64,000 nt of DNA from Henricia sp. BOLD:AAB3569 (GCA_037783545.1 JBBELK010001374.1:62001-126000), one strand, 5' to 3'; positions 33,905 to 45,343 are shown, numbered from the stretch's first letter. Made by a program: numbers and translations. Notes: generated from the sequence alone by a model not told the origin.

Positions 33905-34352
33905 TTAATTAGGGGTTAAAAGTAGGTTTGGCCAATCTTAAACACACGTTTAAAGCCAGCTAGGGGTCCTGGGCACTGATAATGCCCGAGCCGCCAGGCT
34001 CACAAACATTAGCTCGTCGTTTTGCCATGTTTTGCATTCACTTTCCTACAGTGTCAACACGGCGTTCGTACAACTGCGAGCTGTGCGTGATGTTGTTTTT
34101 CGATCGCGCGCGTTACGCGAATTAACGCAGGCGTGTTGCTCGCGTACGCACACGACCGGATATATAAGTGCACAATTTGATTTCGGGCGCGTGCAGTTTC
34201 TTTGTGCATGTGCGTGTTCCATATACGCGCTAACCGCGGGACAGCCAGCCGGGCATTATCACTATTCTTTATCGCTAATTTAAGACTGCCCACGTGACGG
34301 GCTCTCAGCCAATAGGGATGCGTAAACTGTCCAAGGTATTTATGAATAATTA
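33905..34352 (+). repeat. Dispersed element Q, copy 2
   Basis: Same order of blocks as copy 1: TAAAAGTAGGTTTGGCCAAT, GGGCACTGATAATGCCCGAG, TAGCTCGTCGTTTTGCCATG, CGCGCGTTACGCGAATTAAC, CAGCCAATAGGGATGCGTAA, GTATTTATGAATAATTA. Confidence 0.8.
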
Positions 34353-34479
34353 ACATAGGCCCAACTTGAATCGTAATTACCTTTCAGTGAAAAGTTGGTG
34401 TAAGAAAGACAAACTAGCAAAAAATAAAATTGTATGTGTCCTCTGACACAAGTTAGGACACATTTTTGTTGCAAGGCAA

Positions 34480-34565
34480 AATAATCTGTGATGTCCTAGC
34501 AATGTCAGAGTTGGGACGTCCTAAGAGTTGGGACGTCCTAAGAGTTACGAAGTCCTAACTTTCTT
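34480..34565. repeat. Short tandem repeat, 15-bp unit
   Basis: About three units of AGTTGGGACGTCCTA, the last one worn, with single related words on both sides (GTTAGGACAC, AAGTCCTAAC). Confidence 0.7.
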
Positions 34566-34589
34566 TATTGCAAACCACCCCTGGCCCTC

Positions 34590-35010
34590 GTTTGAAATGT
34601 CGTGCTTGTGCCATGTATAATTAAATTCAACTTATTTTGTTTAATTTGACACGACACAAGCATGACGTTTGAAACTTGGCTCGCGTTACTGAATTCAGCA
34701 CGGCAGAAGAATGTATACATGTAGCTTGACAGGGTCTGCCGTGCTAACTCAATTTAGTATGGCACAAGCACGGTGCTGTTTCAAACATCATGCTTTTGCC
34801 GTGTTGGATTAAATTCCAGTTCGAAGTTTTTCACAATTAGGAATGTGCATGCTCGCAGCTCATATGCGAGCAAAGAATTACCAACAAACAAGCGCATCAA
34901 AATAATCAATATGGCGACTTACAATGGACAGAATGGAAAACACACAGTGCTACCGTCGCGCCAAATTTTATTTTATTCGACATGGCATAAGCACAGCGTT
35001 TGAAACGGGC
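34590..35010. repeat. Two facing copies of a GTTTGAAA...GCACAAGC repeat
   Basis: 34593-34680 is a hairpin built on GTTTGAAATGTCGTGCTTGT and its inverse. A second pair (AGCACGGTGCTGTTTCAAAC and CATAAGCACAGCGTTTGAAA) bounds 34760-35005. Probably one MITE family in two copies. Confidence 0.55.
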
Positions 35011-35150
35011 CTAAGCCAAGGCTACGCTCCTTGGCTGCATGGAGGCTTCGTGATCACCAAACTGGGCCTGCAATCTCAACATGACCCGTATTGCAGTTAA
35101 TATTTGTGTATCCATTCTCAAGCTACGTTACGATGCTTGTCAGGACTGAC

Positions 35151-35318
35151 CTCTGCACTGTCAGGCACTTGTGGGGTTTGTGCTTGTGTTGTAGCTGCAG
35201 TCTTTGTGCCTCTAGTCATCACTGGTGCAGCTGCCACCTCTGGTACGTAGTTTGGATCCAAGCATTTAAGATCTTCAATTAGAATATTGGCTGTGTGGAT
35301 CCATTGAGCACATTCACT
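35151..35318 (-). CDS. Host gene exon 10
   Basis: 168 bp, 56 codons, phase 0 at both ends. Acceptor CTTGTATGCAG, donor GAG|GTCAGT. Encodes SECAQWIHTANILIEDLKCL, DPNYVPEV and then a Thr/Ala/Gln-rich linker (TAATTQAQTPQVPD). The first half is an amphipathic helix with Trp, like exons 5 and 8, and the second half looks disordered. Confidence 0.88.
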
Positions 35319-36527
35319 CTGCATACAAGAGACATAATTGTGTGGACATGTACAGGTACATGTACAATGTACGTGTACATACGGTGTTGTAGTAGAAAGT
35401 CACAGAGATGCCAACATTGCAATTCAAAAAGGGGTCATTTGCTACGGGGCACCCGCTATTTGGACGGAAAATGTTATAAGTTAACACCCAAGTCATATTT
35501 AAACCCTACTTAAACCCTAATTTAAAGCTACATGTACATGTATGCATTCTATAATTATGTTACAAACTACATGTCCGCCTAAATCGTAAAATGTTGGCAT
35601 CTCTGCAGTCAAGACCCAAAAGCCATTGCCAAAAGATATCATTTATCGACACTGTGTCAAAAAACAAACATGTTCTGCCTTTGATTTTAAATAACTTCGT
35701 AATTTTCCAACGGATTTTAACCAAAATTTCATACACACACATCATACAAACAAGGCTTGACAAATTGATTGAGTGAGTTTCATCAGTTTTCACCAAGAGG
35801 GTGCGATTTTATAGCCTTACGTAAATCTGTTCATTCAGCATATTGTGTAATGCACTTTGTGGAAGTTGCCATGGAGCATATATTATTTGCATGAGGAGAC
35901 TTCAGTAGTTAATTAGTACGTGCCACAGTTATGGTTTCTAAGCTTAGACAATCTATAATAATGAATACTGATGATACTACTGCTGTCTAGAACAAATATT
36001 TTTACCTGAAACATCAATTTTTATGCTAATAAATGTTGACATTATTGCATTTAAAGCCACAATACATCATTTGCAGTTACCCAAAAGTTGACAAGAGAAA
36101 ACCAACTAAAAGTAAAAGTGTAATTGTAACAAACACTACATGATTTCTTTTCTGTGTAAAATGGTACCCATACCATTTATTCACACACCAAAAACCCCAT
36201 GGACTTTTAAAAAAAAAAAATTCTGAAGTATTACTAGTACTGCATCTAGTCCTATGTGGTTGAAATTTCTACAAGGCTGTTTTCTCGACGTTGGCTTTTA
36301 ATTGCAAATAACGTCATTTTGAACAGCTTACCAATCATTATTAGCATAAGCAAATATATTCCAGCACCTACATGTACATGTAGGCTTTTTTTATCAGGAA
36401 ATAAAGCGACCTGGGTGATAATAGCCGGAGCCAAAAGCGAGAGCCAATCAGCTCCTTAGCAACATTGACATACAGGTGTTAGTCTAAACAACGTAATTCA
36501 TTGCTGTGAGAAATATACAATATGTAC
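35319..36527. other. Intron with a MITE and ACATGT microsatellite
   Basis: Contains ACATGTACA-type simple sequence at 35345-35390 and the hairpin element annotated at 35402-35605. The remainder shows no gene. Confidence 0.5.
35402..35605. mobile_element. MITE with AGAGATGCCAACAT termini
   Basis: About 204 bp bounded by AGAGATGCCAACATTG and the inverse AATGTTGGCATCTCT. No ORF. It sits in the intron between exons 9 and 10. Confidence 0.7.
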
Positions 36528-36624
36528 CTTCAATTTCTTCAGATCTCGCATTTCATGATCTGCATCCTCTGAGCCCTCGCCCTGTTTCTTCTGCACTTCT
36601 TCAGCAACAATGTTTGCACAGCAA
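36528..36624 (-). CDS. Host gene exon 9
   Basis: 97 bp. Acceptor GTTGACTTGCAG, donor AAG|GTACAT. Its first base completes a codon begun in exon 8 (AG|T, Ser), then it reads CCANIVAEEVQKKQGEGSED, ADHEMRDLKKLK. Ends in phase 0. Strongly charged helix, probably coiled coil. Confidence 0.88.
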
Positions 36625-37867
36625 CTGCAAGTCAACAACCGGAATAAAGTGAAATGGTATGGGTGCAGAAAAGTATATCTGCAAATGTATCAAAAGTAAT
36701 CTTTGTTGATTCTGGTCTGGAAATCATATGGTAATTTCAAAGGGAAAATTATTTATACTGCACTGTATTCATGTAGACATTTTTTTAAAAACCTTTTTCC
36801 CTGAATTAATCTGTAAAATGTACTTTATTACAAAGACAGGGCTATGCTATTGCTTGAACAGTTAACAACACCAGTGAAGGAAAATCCAGCATTTGGATTT
36901 CACTGTGTGCCCGGTAGAAGGACATATAAGTGGTCTGGTGCCAACAATCAGTGCCTGGCAGAAAGGTGTACTGATTTTTGGCACTAGACTGTTTTAATAT
37001 ACACCCCTCTTCCAGGCTTATGTAGCATAATTTCTTGAATAGTCCTTCACAACCAAATGTGCACTTCCACAGAACAAACTTTTTCTGATTTCTGAAATGC
37101 TCATTACCCATTAATACATGTGTGCGTGACCCTGTGACAACACTCCCTTGGACACCTTTTTGTTTCAGGACATGTTGATCAATATGTTTGATAGGTTTCA
37201 AAGAAGAAACAAAAAGAAGTGCTGAAAGATTGATACTTGAACTCTTTTTGGTTTTTGTGAAAAAGTTAATGTTTTGGCCAATGCCTCATACATGTACATG
37301 TAGGTTAATGCACACTTCGCTGACAGTCACAGTTTTTTATCATCCACTCCCATGAGGCTTTGCGAATACGCTACATGTATGCTCAAGGTTTATTTGGGTT
37401 TCATGTACATGTAATGGCAAGAGCTCTCGGGTTTGATATTAACAATGAGTATAGACCCTTTGCACGGGCGGCCATGACAAGGGGCAGTGACATTGTAACC
37501 GCGAGTCTTGCACGAGTCGTAGGCACTTTGCAGATCTTCATGTATTGTCGCATCATTTCAATATGAAAAACCTGCCCCCTGCCATGTCCACCGGTGCAAA
37601 GGGTCCACCACAGTTTATATAAGGGTGAGTAAAAAAACTATACACATTTAAAATTACTCGTTGTGTTTTAGTGTACCAAATATATGAGATGTTTTAACAT
37701 GTACAATGTATGTTGGACAAGTTCTCCTGCGTCTTTTGGTAGCAGTTTAATTAAATTATGTTTCATGCATGAGTTGACCGTACATGAGGCAAATAAGGTT
37801 GTCACGTGGAACACAACTTGTGCCGTTTAGTGTGGCTGGGAAAAAGGAAAAGGATTTGAACTAGTGA
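36625..37867. other. Intron sequence, no gene
   Basis: No exon or recognisable element. Scattered ACATGTACATGTA words occur near 36370, 37300 and 37400. Confidence 0.45.
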
Positions 37868-38058
37868 AGAGCTGCCAACCCTCCCGGATTTTGCAACAAA
37901 TTCTTTACAAAATGACTAATTTTGTGAGTCCTGACATGGATACAAACCCTCCTGGATTGTCAATTAACAACCTTGGGATTTTTAGATGTGTTTGGAGTCA
38001 CGGAATGAACCTGTTTTCCCAGCTGTCTTTCCCAAAACCCGGGAGGATTGGCAACTCT
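37868..38058. mobile_element. MITE with GAG(C/T)TGCCAA termini
   Basis: About 190 bp from GAGCTGCCAACCCTCCCGGA to the inverse CCGGGAGGATTGGCAACTCT, with a smaller CCCTCCTGGATTGTCAA echo inside. No transposase. Confidence 0.75.
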
Positions 38059-39119
38059 GCCAGTGACTTGGTTGTTGTAAAGAATCAACAGAGCCTCGTC
38101 GAACATACGTACAATGAAACATCATGTGGGCTATTATTCATATTATTAACTCATGGTTCGTCCTCATACACCCCAGCAAACTTGGTAAGCGAATTCCACC
38201 GTACGCAAAGTGCCATGGCTGTGTTCCAAAGCTTTCGCCGGCAATTTCCTAATGCAAGATGTCCAACTCGTGCCATCATTTACTCAAAAGTTTGTAAATA
38301 CCAAGCCACTGCAGAGACAAGCTACAACCTAAAAAACAAAGGCAAGTTTTTGGGTTTTTTTTGTTTTTTTGTCAATTCTGATCAGTGTTCCACCTGACAC
38401 CCCGACAACAAGTAATTTTAAAAGTGTATAGTTTTTTTGTACTCTCACTGTACTGCAAAAACTTTCTTCCATATCACATGTTATATACCTCATGCGTAGA
38501 TTCCAGTCATCTGATTGGTTAAAAGTGGGGGCATTGATTTTACCTGGACCCCGCGCGTGCAGAATTCTTACTATGCCCACGGCCATAGTTTTTGCAATGC
38601 CCGTGGGCATAGTAATTTAGCGGGTTTCGGACGCGCGCATAACATGTGTAGCATAGCTGTGCACCAACTATGCAGCTGCGCGCTTCACGTAAACATTCAG
38701 CAGGATGGTAATGGCGGAAATCTCGACGAAGTCGTTTTGTCGTCTGTCGTAGCTGATGAAGTCCTTAAGAAAAGTGGCCTACAGTGAAAACTGTGTCAGG
38801 TGATTATGCTACAATTTTTGCTGTAAATATACCTTTCCGCCGTAGACCAGCTTCCGAAATCGAAACTCGAAGGACCACTGTCATTACTGTATAATGTATC
38901 GTTACTTTTAACCAACCAAACGACAAAAATCTACACATACATGTATATAAAACAAATATTGACTGCTGTTTATTTGGCTTCCGCCTTGGGTCATAGTCAT
39001 GGCTTCGAGATCACCTTGGCCTTTAATCTTAACCACGCCCCTCATTGCAGTCCACATTTGTATACTACAACCTTAGTGCATGCACCATGTTTTTGTAGAT
39101 GCACTGGATTCAATCTCAC
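38059..39119. other. Intron sequence, no gene
   Basis: A GC-rich hairpin CTATGCCCACGGCCATAG / GCCCGTGGGCATAG lies at 38572-38616. The short ORF at 38515-38787 has a methionine-rich start but no supporting motif. Confidence 0.4.
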
Positions 39120-39310
39120 CTGGTGATATAATTGGAGAATCTGGTCAACTTATCAAACATAACGACTGCTTTTTGCTGTATCTGTGCTATGGTGTCGGTG
39201 GATGCCATACTGCTCTCCACAGCCTCTATTGGGCCGTCAGGTTGATTGGGCGCTAGATGCAGCAAGACTTGGATGATCCACTGCACCATCTCGGCATGCA
39301 CTAAAGACAC
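39120..39310 (-). CDS. Host gene exon 8
   Basis: 191 bp, phase 0 in, phase 2 out (AG|). Donor CAG|GTGAGA is strong; the acceptor is TTTAG. Encodes VSLVHAEMVQWIIQVLLHLA, PNQPDGPIEAVESSMAS, TDTIAQIQQKAVVMFDKLTR and FSNYIT. Two amphipathic helices are separated by a Pro-rich turn. The HAEMVQWIIQVLLHL segment looks structurally constrained. Confidence 0.9.
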
Positions 39311-39564
39311 CTAAATGTATTCAAGCACACATTAAAGTCGAGAATGTCAATATCAGTGAGGTTTTGTCATGCAGTTAGTGATTACGACTACATTTAGCTC
39401 AACCCCATCATCTTTGTCTTTTATTGTACCTTTTCCACCAAGATGTTGACAACAAAACAACACTGTTGGAGGCAGACTAGCCTCGAGCATTAAGCAGGCA
39501 CCCTATACATGAACCTGCTTTTATTTTACTCCCTCCAAGTGTTCAAATCACTCATGGTAATGTA

Positions 39565-40148
39565 CATCCTGAGATCTCAGGGGATTTCCACTCTGCAAAG
39601 CGACGTACCCTGAGGAAATACACGCAAATCTGTGGCGAGCCGGCCGTTGTCTTGAGCCAACTCACGCCCGAGTCAGTTTGATGTAATTTAATTAATTCGG
39701 TCATGTTATACCGAAAAGAAACAATTTCTATACTTTCCAGAAATTGTATTGGGTTCCGTTCCTTATGGCTGTCCCATTCCTACCAAACTTTCAAACGACG
39801 AACCTTATTTACTCCGCAGTTTTTCAAATTAATGACAGGGATGCATGCTGACGAATGTAATAGAACGAATTACCCAGTATGCTTTAAATAGCAGCCAATC
39901 GCCGAAGCGGACAACAGCCAGCATTACCGAGTACATGTGTCACATGCGTGCACGGTGTTTACAATCTGCGCGCGTTACATTTAAATGCCTGCAATCATGC
40001 TGCAATGCACTGCTAAGCATCCTGATTGGTCCAGCAGAGGCGACAAGATTTCTGTCGCTAGTCCCACCGCCAAATGGGGCCTTTTTCAACAGGGCCACTG
40101 TACGCAGGAGTTAGGGAGTGCGTTAAAGGGGCACTGTTGCAAGAGGAT
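39565..40148 (+). repeat. Dispersed repeat, about 600 bp, copy 2
   Basis: Inverted partner of 16717-17312. Shows GCTTTAAATAGCAGCCAATC (an AT box next to CCAAT) and CCTGATTGGTCC (a second, inverted CCAAT). It ends just 35 bases left of the palindromic element. Function unknown. Confidence 0.75.
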
Positions 40149-40683
40149 GGGTAATGTACAATAGAATTTACAATTTTCTATAGAGGGTCATTCCATGTCA
40201 ATTCTACGAGCTTTTGGACCCGACCCTCACAGATTGAAATGAAATTTGGTGTGCTGATTGGATTCCTTGAGAAACCCGAGATACTACAGTAGCTCATGGT
40301 GCTGTTGTATGCAATTTAATGTCCAGACCTAAACTCTTCAAGAATCCACTAATTGAAGGTCCAGGAACAATATTTGGTTGGTAACACATCTCCCACTGAC
40401 GGCGAAATAGCTGAAATGGCCACGCCCCTTTTTTTGGGCCACGCCCTTTTTGAGTGAAGTACTACCCATCGTAGGAGGTTGCCCAACCACTCAAAATGTG
40501 CGCAATTGCCACATTATGGGGGGTCAGTAATACATTTTCATATCCAAAAGTAAATGGTTTGTAAGATAATTGCCAAAAACCGATTTCAGCATGTTACGCA
40601 CTACAATTGTATAATACATGTACCACCAAGGCCACAACATACATGTATGACACTTTATCATATTACCTTTGTACCTTTTGTGG

Positions 40684-40996
40684 GAGCGCGTGTGGTCTAG
40701 TGGGTATGAAGCGGGACTCCCAATCAGAGGTGGTGGGTTCTAGCCCCACTATGACCAACGCGCCTGTGTCCCTGGGCTAGGCACTTAATCCCAGTTGCCT
40801 CGTCAACCCAAGCGATATTTGGGAAGCTGTTAAGGGGAATGCCACAATCTAACTGCTGTTAGGATTGAGCGCCTGGCCAGCAGCCACCTAGTTGAAGCGA
40901 AATGGTTCTGGTGATTCCCTGATGGCAGCGGTAATATTGGTAACGGCGCCAGGAACACCCCGCAATATAAGAATCCACCATTATTATTATTATTTT
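40684..40996 (+). mobile_element. tRNA-derived SINE in the left arm
   Basis: A-box-like GTGGTCTAGTGGGTATGAAG and B-box-like GGTGGGTTCTAGCCCCACTA, a body with CCCTGGGCTAGGCACTTAAT, and an (ATT)n tail at 40979-40996. An inverted copy sits at the same place in the right arm. A third, worn head is at 44455-44560. Confidence 0.8.
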
Positions 40997-41047
40997 GCAT
41001 ATTGTTCCTATTTTGGAGTATTTGGATTTCTACACTTTTTGCCTTTA

Positions 41048-42117
41048 CTACAGCCACAAAACGTCACATTTTATGTTCCTTTCTCTGCAAGTGCACGTTT
41101 TGGTACTCATACATGATGTTGGGCATTTGCATGGAGGGGGCAGGTCATCGGGCCTGCATGATACTGGCAGTATCACTGGTGTTATGCCAACATCTGTTGC
41201 TTCATACCCATACTGGAGTGGATCTGGTTTGGTGACTGCAGGAGTTGGGGCTTGCAACCACATCTTACACTGCAGATATGCTCGCTTTACATGTATGTGT
41301 TCTCGTAGCGTTGATGAACAGCACACAAGCTGGTTGAAGTCCCGTTCTTTCTTGGAGTTGTGGTACTGCTCCCATCGATATTCATCGAAAGTGGAACAGT
41401 CGGTCTTCTTTAATCCAGACACAAGCAACTTCTCAGCATTGATTGTTATCTGTGGTGACAGTTCTTCTACACCAAACCCTTCCAGTAGGGAGAGATCCAT
41501 AGATGCTTTCAGGCCAGACAGCTTTGGACCCACCTTGCTGGTACTGTCGCAACCGCTGAGAGCATTAATGGCTGGGAGACACGTCCAGTTGATCAACCAA
41601 CAGGTGGACTGGTACAATTGTCTTTGTTTTCCGGTTAGTACCAAGCTTCACGTACAGCTTTTGTAGTTGCCAGGTTTTGTTGAAGTGGAAGTTGAGGTTG
41701 AGGTTGACAAAGACTCTGTGTCATGCGTGTCAGGTGAGTCAACCAAGACTGATTGAACCCCGTGTTTTACAACACGATCATTAATATGGAACATGATTCT
41801 GTCGTGTTCCTGCATTCACCCCCATATACTCCTCCAAAGAAGATCTCCTTGTCCGACTAGACATTCTGCAGCATCCACTTGAAGACATACTCCTGCAACC
41901 GAACTTTGTTCAACATTGAGCTCCAGAACACATCAAGATCGACAGGGAGTTTTTGATTGTCAGACCTAACTGTGATAGTGATTTGTTCTGAATAACTTCT
42001 CTGTGTCCGTTCCATTTGCTTGATTGATGATTTTTGATAAACATCAACAATAATGTCTATTCTTGTGGACTCGGAGCCTGTAGCAAGAATGCTGTTGAAA
42101 AGACTCTCAGCCAATTC
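41048..42117 (-). pseudogene. ALxGCD/Cys-rich family protein, left copy
   Basis: The N-terminal piece at 42117-41857 reads ELAESLFNSILATGSESTRI, DIIVDVYQKSSIKQMERTQR and ends VFKWMLQNV. After about 210 bp that I could not keep in frame, 41644-41048 reads KQRQLYQSTCW, INALSGCDSTSKVGPKLSGL, FDEYRWEQYHNSKKE, STLREHIHVKRAYLQCKMWL and PDPLQYGYE. It ends with a Cys block (CKCPTSCMSTKTCTC, CRERNIKC). I recall this motif order from large uncharacterised families in echinoderms and cnidarians. The catalytic role, if any, is unknown. The C-terminal Cys cluster suggests zinc binding. Confidence 0.65.
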
Positions 42118-42149
42118 CCCTACTGGAAGGGTTTGGTGTAAAAGAACGC

Positions 42150-42632
42150 TCACCACGGATAACAAGCAATGCTAAAACTGTGTCTGGATTAAAGAAGACC
42201 GACTGTTCCACTTTCGATAAATATCGATGGGAGCAGTACCAAAACTCCAAGAAAGAACTGGACTTCAACCAGCTTGTGTGCTGTTCATCAACGCTACGAG
42301 AACACATAAAGCGAGCATATCTGCAGTGTAAGATGTGGTTGCAAGCCCCAACTCCTGCAGTCACCAAACCAGATCCACTCCAGTATGGGTATGAAGCAAC
42401 GGATGTTGGCATAACACCAGTGATACTGCCAGTATCATGCAGGCCCGATGACCTGCCCCCTCCATGCAAATGCCCAACATCATGTATGAGTACCAAAACG
42501 TGCACTTGCAGAGAAAGGAACATAAAATGTGACGTTTTAGTGGCTGTAGTAAAGGCAAAAAGTGTAGAAATCCAAATACTCCAAAATAGGAACAATATGC
42601 AAAATAATAATAATAATGGTGGATTCTTATAG
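42150..42632 (+). pseudogene. ALxGCD family protein, right copy, C-terminal part only
   Basis: Inverted duplicate of the left gene's end: SGLKKTDCSTFDKYRWEQYQ, STLREHIKRAYLQCKMWL and the same Cys block, running into the SINE. It lacks the ALSGCD region and all N-terminal parts. It differs from the left copy by a handful of residues. Confidence 0.75.
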
Positions 42633-42928
42633 CGCACATGTCCACCCTGCGGGATGCTCCTGGCACTGTTACCAATATTACCGCTGCCATCAGGGAATCA
42701 CCAGAACCATTTCGCTTGAACTAGATGGCTGCTGGCCAGGCGCTCAATCCTAACAGCAGTTAGATTGTGGCATTCCCCTTAACAGCTTCCCAAATATCGC
42801 TTGGGTTGACGAGGCAACTGGGATTAAGTGCCTAGCCCAGGGACACAGGCGCGTTGGTCATAGTGGGGCTAGAACCCACCACCTCTGATTGGGAGTCCCG
42901 CTTCATACCCACTAGACCACACGCGCTC
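42596..42928 (-). mobile_element. tRNA-derived SINE in the right arm
   Basis: Inverted copy of 40684-40996, with its (ATT)n tail at about 42603 next to the coding region and the tRNA-like head at about 42920. It differs mainly near the tail, where an extra GCGCACATGTCCACCC is present. Confidence 0.8.
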
Positions 42929-43296
42929 CCACAAAAGGTACAAAGGTAATATGATAAAGTGTCATACATATGTTGTGGCCTTGGTGGTACATGTATATAC
43001 AATTGTAGTGCGTAACATGCTGAAATCATTTACTTTTGGATATGAACATGTATTACTGACCCCCCATAATGTGGCCATTGCGCACATTTTGAGTGGTCGG
43101 GCAACCTCCTAGGATGGGTAGTACTTCGCTCAAAAAGGGCGTGGCCCAAAAAATAGGGGCGTGGCCATTTCAGCTATTTCGCCGTCAGTGGGAAATGTGT
43201 TACCAACCAAATATTGTTCCTGGACCTTCAATTAGTGGATTCTTGAAGAGTTTAGTTCTGGACATTAAATTGCATACAACAGCACCATGAGCTACT

Positions 43297-43720
43297 AGAG
43301 TAAGAACTAAAATTTTATGTCATTTGGTTAATTAATTGTTGAGATACGGGTCAACGAAATTTGACTAATTAGCATGACCTGCTATGTTTGGACAATTATA
43401 TCTCTAAAAGTAATGGACATACAGAGATAAGCTTTACATCATTTTAAAGGTCTTAAAATGGCCTTCATTTTATAAAATCACATCAAAATTGTATCTCGTA
43501 CCACAAAACGTTATGTAAATTTATAACCTTTGCAAAAATGCGTATTTTATCAAATGAAGGCCATTTCAAGAGCTTTAAAATTAAGTAAAGTTTATCTCTA
43601 TAGGTCCATTACTTTTAGAGATATAACTGTCCAAACATAGTAGCTAATTAGTCAAAGTTCTTTGACCCGTATCTCAACAATTAATTGACCAAATGACATA
43701 CAAGTTTAGTTCTTGTGGTT
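43297..43720. repeat. Small palindrome nested in the right arm
   Basis: Arms of about 180 bases built on AGAACTAAAATTTTATGTCA, TTGAGATACGGGTCAA, GACTAATTAGC and TCTCTAAAAGTAATGGAC, paired with their complements around a loop near 43510. The left arm of the large element lacks it. Confidence 0.8.
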
Positions 43721-43808
43721 TCTCAAGGAGTCCAATCAGCACACCAAATTTCATTTCAATCTGTGAGGGAGGTCCAAAAGCTTGTTGTATTTACATGGAA
43801 TGACCCTA

Positions 43809-44450
43809 GACTTATACATGTATCAATACATGTACCAGTAGTATTGCAGTCAGCTTTCAATAGTTTTAGGTAGTGTACTGTAACCTGAAGATCTAAAAAG
43901 TTACAACCACTTGGCCGATGCTGAAAACGGCCAGTAATTAGTGAAGGAAGGCCTGAATCAGCCAGGTATGTTGTGAAGTTTCCAAATACTAATAGCGTGA
44001 CAGTTTCAATTTCAAGAACAGTTCTTGGACTCAAGTCTAGAAGTAAATGTGTGTATAATGAACACTTTTACGCGGCCACATACTCGGACATTGTGCCACA
44101 TCACTTACAAATATTTCATCAGCAAAAATGGTTTTCCAAATATCAATTCTATGCATAAATCTACATTAAGTTTGTGACAAAGAACCTGCCAGCAAAACTG
44201 CATTTTCAGAATGTGAAGTTGACAAAAGTAGGATACCAGATGTCCAACACAATCACGCTGGTTATGCGAGTCATGTCAAGTGTGTAAACGCTTTTTGCAA
44301 ATCCTATCATACATGTAGGTGTGGTTAGTCTTGATATGTGAAAAAATGCTGCTTCTGACATTGGGTAGTTAAAACTTGCATTGATGCTGTAAATTTAAAT
44401 ACAGTAGAAGTGTGCAATGTAAAATGAAGAATTGAGTTTAAAACAGGGTA
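43809..44450. other. Intron sequence, no gene
   Basis: No exon or element recognised. Confidence 0.45.
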
Positions 44451-44451
44451 G

Positions 44452-44565
44452 TATGTGGTCTAGTGGATATGAAGCTAGACCAACAATCAGAAGATGGTAG
44501 GTTCAAATCCCACTATGGCCAATGTCAGTGTCCCTGGCCTAAATGCTTAATAATCTAAATGGTAC
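44452..44565 (+). mobile_element. SINE head, diverged
   Basis: GTATGTGGTCTAGTGGATAT, then GGTAGGTTCAAATCCCACTA and GTGTCCCTGGCCTAAATGCT align with the head and start of the body of the SINE at 40684. The tail is missing. Confidence 0.7.
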
Positions 44566-44585
44566 CAAACACCACAATTTTTGTG

Positions 44586-44755
44586 GGGTGTTATGGCCGA
44601 GCGGTCTAGTGCGTCGAACTTAAGTTCCTGTGCTAGTACTAGAATGTAGGTTCGATTCCTGGCCGTGACGGGTTGTCTTGAGCAAGGCACTCAACCACAC
44701 TTGCTCCCATTCCTGTAATTGGCGGTCCTTCCGCTGTTGGATGTGGTAAATAAAT
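44586..44755 (+). mobile_element. tRNA-Leu-like SINE
   Basis: Head GTGTTATGGCCGAGCGGTCT with a B box in GTAGGTTCGATTCCTGGCCG, body TCTTGAGCAAGGCACTCAAC and an AATAAATAAA tail at 44748. It is not a functional tRNA gene, because the sequence after the B box continues as a SINE body and the acceptor stem does not close cleanly. Confidence 0.75.
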
Positions 44756-45343
44756 AAAAACGTATATTGGGAAGATCTAAATGGGGATGACTCAGACTTG
44801 AGGCAAGCGAGTCCTGATTCGGACTTGAGACAAGTACGTCACAAAGTGTTGCGTAAAAAAAAGTCAGAGTAATAAGAATTTGCATACATACATGTATACA
44901 TGTACATGTAACATGTACATCTCAGAGTCGCATATTTTGTGATTTGGACTCGCAAAGTAAACGACTGATACACAAGCATGCTGATTAATGATTCGTCTGT
45001 CATGCATTTTACCAAAACAATTTCCCAAATCAGTTACATAAATATATACATGTAAATATGTAACAAAAACTTAGTTATTCCTTTAATTTGATGAAATTTA
45101 TCAACATGTATCAACTCCAAATCAAAGAAATAAATTACGTCTTGATGTATGGAATAAATGTCATTGAAACAAAAATATGTTGAAAAGAAATCAAACATTT
45201 CTAAAAGACATAATTAAAGACGGCTTTTATCATCTTGATCTTGTATTTTAACATGATTAAACGTTCTTATCAAACTTTATTTTTTGTGGGAAAAAAAAGA
45301 TGCCATATTGTCATATACATGAACACATAATACGATAGCTTAC
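44756..45343. other. Intron sequence, no gene
   Basis: AT-rich with ACATGT simple sequence at 44888-44918. No exon. Confidence 0.5.

Larger units (their letters stand above)
40183..43808. mobile_element. Large palindromic TIR element carrying an ALxGCD-type gene
   Basis: Left arm 40183-41488 and right arm 42118-43808 are inverted copies, with a unique spacer at 41489-42117. The termini are AGGGTCATTCCATGTCAATT and the inverse ACATGGAATGACCCT, followed by TTTTGGACC and CTCACAGATTGAAATGAAAT. The right arm is longer because it holds an extra small palindrome (43297-43720). Each arm carries the same C-terminal coding region and the same SINE. Only the left copy extends through the spacer into an N-terminal part. 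I cannot assign the ends to a known superfamily. Confidence 0.8.

Noticed and set aside
38515..38787. 90-codon ORF ending before a GTGAAA
   Set aside because: The latter half (EVVLSSVVADEVLKKSGLQ) looks protein-like, but no second exon or homologue could be recognised, and the first half is the hairpin sequence.
44586..44670. tRNA-Leu gene
   Set aside because: Same reason: the B box is followed by a SINE body with a GCAAGGCAC motif and an A-rich tail.
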